Shown: positions 32,001 through 41,095 of the stretch, piece by piece
Layout: each line of letters starts with the position of its first letter
Position numbering within the stretch: position 1 is the first letter of the stretch
Notes under the pieces: model-generated
Seen by the model: the letters and a program-made list of their open reading frames with translations, nothing else
Told to the model about the DNA's origin: nothing
Database searches by the model: none
Origin: Leishmania donovani
Lineage: Eukaryota > Euglenozoa > Kinetoplastea > Trypanosomatida > Trypanosomatidae
Direction: 5' to 3'
Length of the DNA stretch: 64,000 nucleotides
Assembly: GCF_000227135.1 (NCBI RefSeq)
Contig: NC_018230.1
Span: 325,947-389,946 of the forward strand
Program-made: the position numbers and the translations under genes

Positions 32001-32133
32001 TGCGCGCCGCCGGTGCGATGGGCAGACGGCTGCCCTTTTGTGGCGGTGGCGGTGGCGGCGGCAAACGGCGAATGACTGCCGCCGGTGCGGGTGCCCTCCT
32101 CCGCAGGCCGCCGCTGCGGGTGTGGCCGCTCGG
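29030..32133 (-). CDS. Leucine-rich-repeat protein, C-terminal part
   Basis: This is the larger part of a gene cut by the N run. The frame is open from the stop at 29030 through 32133 with no need for a start here; the first plausible initiator in this part would be a GTG at 31999, which is not expected in a trypanosomatid. It encodes at least five leucine-rich repeats of the SDS22-like type (LxxLxLxxNxL pattern, for example VLNLSRNHLTAL, RLDVSVNNLTEL, LDLTYNELR) at about 31230-31700. They end in a cap-like segment with CPTLLVVDEHRM. The rest is a long Ser/Arg/Ala-rich disordered region and a charged helical C-terminal domain of about 190 residues (29030-29600). LRR proteins of this type are common in trypanosomatid flagella and as phosphatase regulators, but the partner is unknown. 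Confidence 0.85.
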
Positions 32134-32315
32134 GCGCCCCCGGGGGGGCGGCGGCCCGNNNNNNNNNNNNNNNNNNNNNNNNNNNNNNNNNNNNNNNNNN
32201 NNNNNNNNNNNNNNNNNNNNNNNNNNNNNNNNNNNNNNNNNNNNNNNNNNNNNNNNNCTGCCGCCGGTGCGGGTGCCCTCCTCCGCAGGCCGCCGCTGCG
32301 GGTGTGGCCGCTCGG
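32076..32315. other. Assembly gap flanked by identical 58-base ends
   Basis: The 99 N at 32159-32257 are flanked by the same 58 bases: 32076-32133 on the left equals 32258-32315 on the right. Beyond the match, the left contig end (32134-32158) diverges into a G/C homopolymer-rich sequence, as expected of a low-quality read end. Joining 32258 directly to 32075 leaves the reading frame of the flanking gene intact. The gap is therefore most simply an unmerged contig overlap, not missing sequence. A collapsed tandem repeat is the alternative. Confidence 0.85.
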
Positions 32316-33378
32316 CCGCCGCGGGGGAGCCCGTCGCCGTCGACGGCACCGCCTCGAACTCAACAATGCCATCGCTTGTGGTGGTGCTGCCAGTGCTGAC
32401 GCCTTTCTTCATGTCCACACTTCTTGTCGGCGTCGACATGTCCCTTGCTGAGGCGGTGGCTGCGGTCGGCGGTACCGTTGCTATCGCTGGTGCGGCGGTG
32501 TTGGAGCGGCCAAAAAGCTCCTCACGGCGCTTCTGCAGAGCTTCGGCACTGCCGCTCGCGTAGCTGCGCAGCGATGGCGAGGCGGAGGCGGAGGCTCCGC
32601 TGAAAGGCGGTGATAGCTGGCGCAGCGGGCGCGGAGTCGCTGCTTGTCCCGACGGCGACGTGGATTGGCGCCGCGCTCCACTGCTGCGCTGCTGTTCGAT
32701 GGCGCCGTGACTGGCGATGCGGGTGCCTTCGGCTGCGTTGCCATCGCCGCCGCTGCGTCTGTGATGGCCGCTCGTCTGGCTGTGGCGCTGGCGCTCGGCA
32801 AACTCGCGTGGAAAGGGGGTGCAGAGCGAGGAGGACGGGGCGCTGGTCTCGCGCGTCCGACTTCCGCTGTGCGTGGCGCGCGCATCTTCGGCAATCACCA
32901 CGTCACACGGCACCTCCGCGGCGGCGTGCAGCAGACTCGCCTGCCCCTCCGTCGATAAGGCATTCGCCGACACGTCCAACAGCGTGAGCCGTTGGCACCC
33001 CAGCAGGAGAAGCTCGAGATGGCGCACGACACGGTCTGTTAGAGCGCACCGCCGCCAAAGAACCTGCCACTCACTCACGTCGGCGAAGCGTCCTCGCCAC
33101 GAAGGCCCCTCCATCTTCAGAAGGGACTCGCTAAGCGCCACGACAGGCTTGTCGCCCACCTCGAGGTTGGTCATGTCGATCACCAGCACCGTCGACGGCG
33201 ACGTCCTTTGCCGATCGCCAGCGCCGCTGCTGCGGTCATCGGCAGAGGTCGCGGGCACGTAGCTACAGTAGGTGTTCAGCTTCTCTGCCCAGCCCTCCGT
33301 GTCGGCGATGCCTTGGCGCCGCAGCTCCGTCGTGAAAAGCGCCTTTAGGCGCTCGGCGAACTCGGCGTGAGCTGACAT
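32258..33378 (-). CDS. Leucine-rich-repeat protein, N-terminal part
   Basis: This is the start of the same gene. The ATG at 33378 gives MSAHAEFAERLKALF; the frame is open upstream to 33576 but the extra 66 codons cover a strong pyrimidine tract (33389-33432 on the coding strand) and are probably untranslated. Residues 1-160 are an ordered domain with LRR-like strands (LVIDMTNLEVGDKPV, LTLLDVSANALSTEG). They are followed by a Ser/Arg/Thr-rich linker that reaches the N run at the sequence EEGTRTGG. The same residues occur in frame on the other side of the gap. Merging the two parts gives one 1388-residue protein with exact frame agreement (1121 plus 3046 bases is divisible by three). Confidence 0.82.
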
Positions 33379-34331
33379 GCGCACGGGGAGGAAGAGGGGG
33401 GGGGCAGTAGAGTGGGGGGAGGGGGAGGGGGAGAACAGCTCCAGAGGGTTGTAATCCGCACGAGTCTCGCGCACACGAGTGGTTGGGCTCTCCTCTATGC
33501 GTAAGGCGTGCGAGTCTATGTCTATGCGTATGACGCCGGCTGTGCGTGTGGGGCCGATGCGGCTGTACACGTGCACGTCGATACTTTGAGAGATGCGAAG
33601 GAGACGGGGGGGGTACAGGCGACATCAGAGGACGGGCAGTGGTGGTGAGCGATGGTGAGAGGAGAGGCCGGGCAGATGCTGCGCAGGACGCCACAAGCGC
33701 TCAGTGGGTGCCGCTTCGAGTGTGGCTCTCGATGGTGTTCGCCACCGCCGCCGCTGCGTCGCCTGACACGGCTGCTTACCTCCGGCGAGTACAGGCTAGA
33801 GAGCGAAGGTAAACGATTAGGGGGGGGGTGAGAGACACCGGCACGAGGACATGCATCGGCCTACGCGTGCGAGAGAGGGGCGCCGAGGGTTGCTTCCGAC
33901 GTGCGGCTCTTCCTTCAACGACGCGCACATGGGCCGGTAACCTGCCTACACCCGCGTAGACGGACACGGAGCGTGCCTTCGCCACACGAACAAGACCGCT
34001 GCCCGTCGTTCACCAGTCGTTGTGGCCGACGACGGCCCAACTCCACAGGCCCAAGTGCATGCGTTCGCACCTGCGTGATGGCCGACAGCGATGACCATGC
34101 CAGTCGAGTAGGGGCTGCTTCTGTGATGGGGAGAACAGAGAAGAGTGAGGGCCACACAAGACCCGTGCACACATGCACGCCCAGATGGAGGCCTCCCAGC
34201 TCACGTTATAAGACACAGGCAGACGGATGCCGAACAAATACGAGCAACGAGGGAACAGGCGAAGAGGGAGACATGCATGGACGGGGTGGGGATAGGTAAG
34301 GCTTGATAGCTGCTGCCAGTGGGCCACCGCG
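33379..34331. other. Intergenic spacer
   Basis: This stretch is non-coding. The plus-strand G/A run at 33389-33432 is a long pyrimidine tract on the coding strand, ending about 10 bases above the LRR start. The nearest downstream AG on the coding strand lies just inside the proposed start codon, so the true splice site is probably above the tract. A G-rich run also lies near 33820. No gene is supported. Confidence 0.5.
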
Positions 34332-37300
34332 TCACAGCAGCTCTCCATCGACGACGAGCTTGTACAGCGCTGGATGCACGTCACGCCCAGCAGCCTCGAG
34401 CGACTGCTTCGTCGTCTTAACGAGCAGCGCGCGCTGGAGCAGGACGCCGCGGCGATCGTATTGTCGCTCGAAGAGCTGCTGGACGACCGGATGTGCGGCC
34501 TCCCCAAGGCGGATGAAGAGACTACTAAGGTCGACCAAGAGGATCAGATCTGTTGGCCACGCGGGCGTAGCGGAGAGGGACGCGGCACCGATGGACCGCG
34601 TCGACGCCGAGGAGGTCGACACCAGTGCGTCGTTGAGCAGGCGGTCTGCCGTCGAGTTCGGGAGGCGGCCTTCGCTGCCCCCCCCAGAAGCGGCAAGCGA
34701 CGAGGCGTCCTGCGCCATTACGTAGGCTGTGTAGTCGGCGAGGCTGTAGGTGAGTCGCTGGAATCGCTTCGGCATGCTTGAGAGATCGATGCAGCAGCGG
34801 AGGACGGCTTCCACTTCGCGTAGGGTCATCCCTGCCAGGAGCCGCGGTGGCTGGTACGACGACGGCTGGTCACCATGGAGGGGCTCGCCATCGCGCCGTT
34901 CCTGCAGAACCACTCGCTGCACATAGGAGAGAAGGGCGTCCACCGTCGTCATGACGGTCGTCATGACACGACCGGCGACGCTGCGCAGCAGCTGAAGCAG
35001 CACGCACACCTGCTGCGTTGTCAGAGGGGCAGCGGCGGCAGCATCACCGGTGGCCTCCATGGCGCTCTCCTCGGCCAGCTCCACGATACGCTTGCACACA
35101 TTCTCCATGACCGTCGTGTCGACCTCCACAGAAGCGCGCAGCAGCCCTTGCGCCAGTCGAGTGAGGCTGTGCGCTTGCATGGTATGCACCACCTCGCTGA
35201 GACGCCTGTACGTAGCCTCCATCACCGCTGCCGTGCGCAGCCCGCACGCGATCAGCAGGTACGATACATTTGCCAGCTCCGCGGGGGAGCAGGCGGGCAG
35301 CACTCGCTCCGTGCAGTGCCGAGCAAGGATGTGCACGACGTCGTAGTCCGTCGAGCCGCGTCGCTCCGCCAGCTCCAAGGCGGCCTTCACCACTGGCAGG
35401 CTCGCGTCGTGGTGGTAGCGCGCGACGTTGGCGAGTACGGCAGCGCCGATGTCATCGTGCGGGAAGCAGTCCCGCAGGCAGTGGAGGATGGCCAGGGCAG
35501 TGGAGGCGACCGATACGAGCATGTGCGGGTCGTTCTGCAGCAGCCCGCGCACCTGCGCAGAGAAGATCGGCTGCACCGCCGTCACGCACACTGTGCGCAC
35601 GCTCGCGTTACCGGCCTGCGTACCGCAACGCAGCAGACGCACCGAGAGCTCCAACGAGAACTTGCGCCCCATGTCAGCGACTCGACCGAGCAGGACGCCG
35701 TAGAGCTGCTGATGATATACGCCACCTGCGCAGTAGGCCTCAACGCACAGGACGATTTCGTCCGGTGTCAGCGTCGGGGCAGCGCGCATGGTGCGCGAGA
35801 CGAATCCGCGCAGCACCTGCTGCTGCAGCTGGCTCTCCCCCGACAGCGCCGCGTAGCCGCGCAGCAGCAGCGGAATGTCGTGCACATTGTACGGCAGCTG
35901 CACTGCCTGCAGTACGTAGACGGCGAGGGTTCGCGGCAGCAGCCGCATCGCCTCCGCCTCCGACGCCGTCCAGCGCGCTGTCGCCGAGGCTGTGGGCTCC
36001 GCCTTTGCTTCTCTCGGTGTAGACTGCTGCGACTGCCGCGCCTCGTCCAAGGCCACGGCCTTCGCCTCCGTCGCCGCTACATCAACCCCTCCGGTCTGGC
36101 TACGCTGTGAGCCGCTGCCCTTGGCCGTGCCAGCTTCGCCAGCAGTGAGGTGTGCGACGACCTCGACGAGCGCGCCACACTCGCCCACCGTGTAGCGACG
36201 CTGCGCGAGCTCCTGCGGCTTCAAGAAGGACTGGAGCAGTGGCCCGTACGGGACAGTGCGCAGTAGCTGCAGGAGCGTCGCCGCGTCGCCGTCGTCGACA
36301 GCCGCCTCAGCGGTTCTCTGCACGGCGCTGAGGGTGTGTAGGATGGTGATGCGCTGTGCCACCGTCGTCGCACGCCGTGTTGCGGTTGCTGCGCCGCCGC
36401 CGGACTCCGTCGCTGCATGCAAGTCCTGGCGTAGAGCTAAAACAAGGCGCTCGATGAGTCGCCGCACCGGAAGCGCTGGCAGCGGTGCGCCAGTCGCGTG
36501 CAGGCGCTGCAGCACCGTCATGGCCTGCGATGTGGCAAGCAGCGGACTCAGCAGGTCCAGCAGCTGTAGCAGCATCGACGTGAGCGCGTCATCAGCGCGG
36601 AGGCACAGCGTGGCAGCAGCACAGAGCAGCTGCGTCGCCAACGCACCAGTTGCGGTGTCGACAACATCGGCGGTATTCGCAGTCGACTCCGCGCGGGGGA
36701 CCTCCTCAGGCGTCTGCAGGGCCGTGGCCCGCACCTTCAGGTGCTGCTCCACCGCCGCCACCACGCCACGCACCAAGGCAGGAGAGACGTGCTGGACGCT
36801 GTCCGCAACGCACGTGACCACCATCACCTCGGTCAGCGTTGTGAGTGGCATCTGCAGCGCTGGCGTCGCATCGGCACCGCGGGACGCGGTGCACATGACG
36901 GCTGTCAGCGCGGGGTCAAATACGTCTATGCGGAACATGCGCAGCGCGGCCGGCTCCACCACCACCGTGTACTCGGTGCGCAGGCGGTACAGCAGGTGCA
37001 CCACCGTCAGCAGGTAGTGTCGATACCGCTGCCGAGTTGTGCTGGCGGACGCGGCGGAGGATTTACTCGACTGGGTCATGCTGTTCGCGACGGCGGCTGT
37101 GGAGGCGATGTAGATGGTCAGCAGCTGATAAACGGCGAGGCCGCTGTTGCGCGCGTGGGCGGAGTGCGGATGCCGCGCCAAGCCGTGCGACTGCCGCGAC
37201 AGCTGCGATAGCAGTCGCTCCAGCCGCTCCACGACCGCAAACGCCCACGCGACCGCGCCTGCTGCGTCGCCCTGACCACCGTCCCCAGCAGCCCTGCCGT

Positions 37301-40300
37301 GCGACTTATTCAGAGTACTGTGTAAGGCTGTGAGCTGGGCGACGGTGTCGGCTGGCATGCCGCACAGAATGGCTGCCGTGCTCAGCCGCAGCGCCACCTC
37401 TGTCAGCTCCTCCACCGACATCGGTACCGCCGCGGCGGTAAACGAGTGATGATGACACCCGACAGTGCCGTGGCTAAGAAATCCAGTTGCCTTGCTCGTG
37501 CCGGCACCGCTTCCAGAGCCAGCACGCTCCAGACCTGACCCCAGCAACTTCACCGCCGACTCCGTGAGGCGTGGCAGGAAGAGCGCCGGCAACAGCGCCA
37601 GCGCCTTCTCGACGTCTTCCGACAGGGCTACGGGGAGTGCAGGGGATCGGCCGCTCCTCCCGGCAGCAGCGGCTGCCGAGGCGGGACTGCGCAGGCTGCC
37701 ACTGGTGAGGTCACTCACGTCGTCGCAGCCCATTTCCGCCAGCCGAGAGCGGAAGGCCTCCCAGACGACCTCGAGCGCATCGGCCAGCGCCGCCTCCCGC
37801 CCTTCACGCTGCAGCAGCGGCAGCACCGCCTGCGTCAGCATCTCGACAGCCGCGGCGTCGCCACGGAGAAGACACTCGACAAGCGCCTCCAGACCAACGA
37901 AGAGGAGATGGTTCACCTGTCGCCGGTACAACGCTGGGGTAAGTATCGCCGAGGCGGCCGCAGCCATTCCGTAGCCTTCGGTGGCGTCCGAGGCAGTTCG
38001 CCGCTTGCCCCGTTTGCTGCTGTTCCTCACACGGCGCTTCCGGGCCGCTGCAACCGCCTGCGACTGCGAGCTCAGCATCGCGGTCGAAGACAACACAACA
38101 GACGCGCCAGGCAGCGCCGCCGCGCCAGCCGCACCCGCCGCCATGCGCTGCATCAAGTTGAAGGTGCTGGCAGCAGCGCCTTTATGCCCGCCGCCCTTTC
38201 CTGCTGCCGCAGCGGCGATCACCCCTGCTTCCTCCTGCGCTGCAACGTCCTCTTCCCCAAGCTCGTCTGTGGAGCTGACGACGACGCGGTAGCTGTCCTT
38301 GTTGCACTGCGCCAGCATCCCTGCCACTTGATCCACGAGCACCGCGCGCGTGCGGACTGGCAGAGGGGTCGTGGCGCACAATGCGGAGAAGCGGTTCACC
38401 GCCCGCACCACGTCAATGACATCGCGCGGCGGCAGCGAGACGCAGAGACTGCTGGTGAGCAGCGACTCTGGTGGGAAGCCAGCGCACAGCATCGCGTACA
38501 GCAGCTCCGTCAGCGGGCTGTGCAGCGGCGGGCGCGCAGGTGGTGCGCGAGGGGCACCAGCCTTCGCCAGCGCATCGATGTGCTCCTTTTCCAGATGTTC
38601 CATCAACTGCGGCACACGCTGCGGTCGCTGCCGGAGGTAGGTGACGGCAACGGTGCACACGTCCGTAATGATCTGCGCGTAGCTTGTGCGCTCCGGTGAG
38701 AGTCGGCGCAGCTCCGCCGTCACCGCTGGCGTGCAGATGTACTCGAAGAGGTCTGCGCCCTTGACGGTCTCCGCGCATCGACATGCCTGAAGCAGGATTC
38801 GCTGGCACGCTTCCTCAACTGCACTTCCCATTGCCGGTAGGAGGACCACGCCGAGCTCCTCGATCCACCGCATGCAGCGCAGGATGTCCACAAACACCGC
38901 CGCTACCACATCAAGACCGCTTTTGTGGACGGACGCCTCGAGCGCTTGAAGGTGCGACGCCAGTCGGCTACGCGCGTTGTCGCGCCACGTTGTCCACTCG
39001 TCCACGAGGACCGCGTCGATGGGAGAGACTCCGACAGATGCCGCCACCGGCTTTGAGTGCGATAGCGCAGAGGCGGCCTCCACGGCCACCGCACTGACAG
39101 CAGCCATCAGGAGCAAGGTGGTTGCGTCGCCATACGTGCTTTCCACGGAGGACGGCAATGACGACTTTCCCGTCTCACTTCTCGCCGCCTCCTCAAGCTG
39201 TCGGACGAGTGCGTGCGCCGGTGCCATCAGCCGTGTGAGCGCCTCGAGCACGCGCCTGCGGAGGGCGATTTCTTCACGGCTCTGAACCTGTTGCTCCCTG
39301 CTCAGGCGCTGGCTCAGCGCGATGGTCGTCCGCCTGTCCATCTGACCTCGGTGCACGTCCATGAGTGTCCGCAAGACGAGCGCCACGGAAGCGCACTGCT
39401 GCCGCACCGGCTGCCCCATATCGGCTTCAAGTCGCGCCTGCAGCGCCGACAGGTATGAGGACCATGCTGCCTCGTTGAGCTCGGCAACATCGTCCGAATG
39501 GCACACAACCTGGTGGTGAACGTGCAGCAGCGTGAACAGCTCCATCGCTACGGCCTCGCTGCGCACCAAAGCCGGCGTGCCCTCTACGCGCCACCGCGTC
39601 TTCCCTACCGCTGTGGGCGAGGCGAGGCTGCCGCGCAGATCGCCGTCGACGTTCGCGTGCCCTCGTGGGTAAAACATGGTGTACAGCTGCGGATACGCGC
39701 TCGGCTCGTTCGCGAGGACGGATAACAGCTGCGTGCGTTCAGCCACGCTTATCTCCGCCGGCGGCGCGCCACCGCCGCCGCCTCCGGTGGAGGCCGTGTT
39801 ACCCTCACGGCTTGCGCCTACGGCGTTACCCGCCATCGTGCTGAGCTCCGACGCTGCCACATTTGCCGAGGGTGAGGACGCTCCACCGGCGACTAGGTGG
39901 CGCCGCTGTCGCTGGCAGCGGCGCCGGAGCGTCGCCCACTCCTGCACAGCATCGCTGAGGTGCACGGCGCGCTCAACTGGAGCGCTTGCAGGTAGCGGTG
40001 CCGCGGCCTGCTGCCGCGTTGCTCGCTGCTTCTTCGGCTTTTTCGCCGTCGCTGCCGGTACACCGTCATCAGCGGCGGAGACGACCTGGCGCCTTGTCTT
40101 CTTCGCAGACGCCGCTAGTATCACACCTGAAATAGTCAGCGCGCCAACATGAGTGCACGCCCGCGCAGGTGTGAGGATCGGCGCAGAAGAAGCTGTCCTT
40201 GTTACCACGGCTGCTGCTTCGGCGCCATCAGTGATTCTGACGGCCCCGAGTGGCACGTGCCACACGCGGCGCACCAGGCTCGACGACGCCGACGACGAGG

Positions 40301-40337
40301 GACGCTGAGAGAGCCGCGCGTACATTCGGGAGGACAT
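34332..40337 (-). CDS. 2001-residue protein, probably mitochondrial
   Basis: The product starts at the ATG at 40337. The first 40 residues (MSSRMYARLSQRPSSSASSS and beyond) are rich in Arg and Ser and lack acidic residues, as in a mitochondrial presequence. A Lys/Arg-rich patch (AKKPKKQRATRQQ) follows near residue 90. Nearly all of the remaining chain is composed of helical segments of 30-40 residues rich in Ala, Leu, Val and Arg, with Ser/Gly insertions, resembling an alpha-solenoid. The C-terminal 80 residues (from LLVDLSSLFIRLGE to KLVVDGELL) form a more conserved-looking domain. Helical-repeat proteins with short C-terminal domains are typical of organellar RNA-binding families (for example RAP/FASTK-like). 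That comparison rests on architecture only, and I found no diagnostic motif. The frame is uninterrupted over 6 kb. Confidence 0.82.
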   Translation of the reverse strand: MSSRMYARLSQRPSSSASSSLVRRVWHVPLGAVRITDGAEAAAVVTRTASSAPILTPARACTHVGALTISGVILAASAKKTRRQVVSAADDGVPAATAKKPKKQRATRQQAAAPLPASAPVERAVHLSDAVQEWATLRRRCQRQRRHLVAGGASSPSANVAASELSTMAGNAVGASREGNTASTGGGGGGAPPAEISVAERTQLLSVLANEPSAYPQLYTMFYPRGHANVDGDLRGSLASPTAVGKTRWRVEGTPALVRSEAVAMELFTLLHVHHQVVCHSDDVAELNEAAWSSYLSALQARLEADMGQPVRQQCASVALVLRTLMDVHRGQMDRRTTIALSQRLSREQQVQSREEIALRRRVLEALTRLMAPAHALVRQLEEAARSETGKSSLPSSVESTYGDATTLLLMAAVSAVAVEAASALSHSKPVAASVGVSPIDAVLVDEWTTWRDNARSRLASHLQALEASVHKSGLDVVAAVFVDILRCMRWIEELGVVLLPAMGSAVEEACQRILLQACRCAETVKGADLFEYICTPAVTAELRRLSPERTSYAQIITDVCTVAVTYLRQRPQRVPQLMEHLEKEHIDALAKAGAPRAPPARPPLHSPLTELLYAMLCAGFPPESLLTSSLCVSLPPRDVIDVVRAVNRFSALCATTPLPVRTRAVLVDQVAGMLAQCNKDSYRVVVSSTDELGEEDVAAQEEAGVIAAAAAGKGGGHKGAAASTFNLMQRMAAGAAGAAALPGASVVLSSTAMLSSQSQAVAAARKRRVRNSSKRGKRRTASDATEGYGMAAAASAILTPALYRRQVNHLLFVGLEALVECLLRGDAAAVEMLTQAVLPLLQREGREAALADALEVVWEAFRSRLAEMGCDDVSDLTSGSLRSPASAAAAAGRSGRSPALPVALSEDVEKALALLPALFLPRLTESAVKLLGSGLERAGSGSGAGTSKATGFLSHGTVGCHHHSFTAAAVPMSVEELTEVALRLSTAAILCGMPADTVAQLTALHSTLNKSHGRAAGDGGQGDAAGAVAWAFAVVERLERLLSQLSRQSHGLARHPHSAHARNSGLAVYQLLTIYIASTAAVANSMTQSSKSSAASASTTRQRYRHYLLTVVHLLYRLRTEYTVVVEPAALRMFRIDVFDPALTAVMCTASRGADATPALQMPLTTLTEVMVVTCVADSVQHVSPALVRGVVAAVEQHLKVRATALQTPEEVPRAESTANTADVVDTATGALATQLLCAAATLCLRADDALTSMLLQLLDLLSPLLATSQAMTVLQRLHATGAPLPALPVRRLIERLVLALRQDLHAATESGGGAATATRRATTVAQRITILHTLSAVQRTAEAAVDDGDAATLLQLLRTVPYGPLLQSFLKPQELAQRRYTVGECGALVEVVAHLTAGEAGTAKGSGSQRSQTGGVDVAATEAKAVALDEARQSQQSTPREAKAEPTASATARWTASEAEAMRLLPRTLAVYVLQAVQLPYNVHDIPLLLRGYAALSGESQLQQQVLRGFVSRTMRAAPTLTPDEIVLCVEAYCAGGVYHQQLYGVLLGRVADMGRKFSLELSVRLLRCGTQAGNASVRTVCVTAVQPIFSAQVRGLLQNDPHMLVSVASTALAILHCLRDCFPHDDIGAAVLANVARYHHDASLPVVKAALELAERRGSTDYDVVHILARHCTERVLPACSPAELANVSYLLIACGLRTAAVMEATYRRLSEVVHTMQAHSLTRLAQGLLRASVEVDTTVMENVCKRIVELAEESAMEATGDAAAAAPLTTQQVCVLLQLLRSVAGRVMTTVMTTVDALLSYVQRVVLQERRDGEPLHGDQPSSYQPPRLLAGMTLREVEAVLRCCIDLSSMPKRFQRLTYSLADYTAYVMAQDASSLAASGGGSEGRLPNSTADRLLNDALVSTSSASTRSIGAASLSATPAWPTDLILLVDLSSLFIRLGEAAHPVVQQLFERQYDRRGVLLQRALLVKTTKQSLEAAGRDVHPALYKLVVDGELL

Positions 40338-41095
40338 CGTCTACGGTCGCTGGAGGCGGCGCCCCCGGGGTCAAGTGTATGCGCGTATGTGTTAAGTGCG
40401 TGTCGGTGCACCCGTTTCAGGATGACCTCTTTAAGGAGATATGTACGGCGATCTCTGTGCCTGCCTGACTGTCGACTGCGTCTGTGAGTGTGTCTGCGCG
40501 GTCGGTGATGGGCGCTTGGGAGTGCGACCAGGCCGCGGATTTCCCTCTTCTTCGCGTTCCTAGTCCAGCAGTCGGCCGGCTGTCCCGCGGCGGCGGGGCG
40601 TAGAGGAGTCGACGGGGTTACGCTTTTCCAAGCAGCTCTGTCCGCGTACGCGTGTGCGTGTATGCGCTTGCTCATGACTTCTCGGCGCAGCCGTGGAACG
40701 TAGCAACAACAGCAGCGGGCACGGCGTGGGCATGGGTGATGGTGAGTGGAGAGGGAAAGGGAAGGCGATTGGCGGAGGTAGGGGCTGAAGCTGGAGCGTC
40801 ATGGTCGATAATGATTTGGAGAAAGGGGAGGGAAGGGGCTGCAGCGACGGCGGCGGCGGGGTGTTGAGGGCAGTGCAACCGTCAAAAGCACGATGATACA
40901 CACACAAAAAGGGCGAGGGCGTCTCCGTTCACGCCAGCACACGGCCTGGGCACCACACACACACACACACACACACACACGGCCGCCCAACAATAGACCG
41001 CAAGGGAGGCGAGAGGACACGAGAATTACTTGGTAGGCATCCGCGCATCGAACGCCGGAAATTCCACCAACGCACTAATGAGGTTCACAGTACGC
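40338..41095. other. Intergenic spacer with CA repeat
   Basis: This stretch is non-coding. A (CA)n microsatellite lies at 40954-40980. Purine-rich sequence on the plus strand at about 40740-40850 lies some 400 bases above the 2001-residue gene. No gene is supported. Confidence 0.5.
40954..40980. repeat. CA microsatellite
   Basis: This is a (CA)13 run in the spacer just above the phosphatase stop codon, potentially length-polymorphic. Confidence 0.9.

Noticed and set aside
31896..32372. Minus frame crossing the N run
   Set aside because: It depends on translating the N run and is in the wrong register; the merged LRR frame explains both sides.
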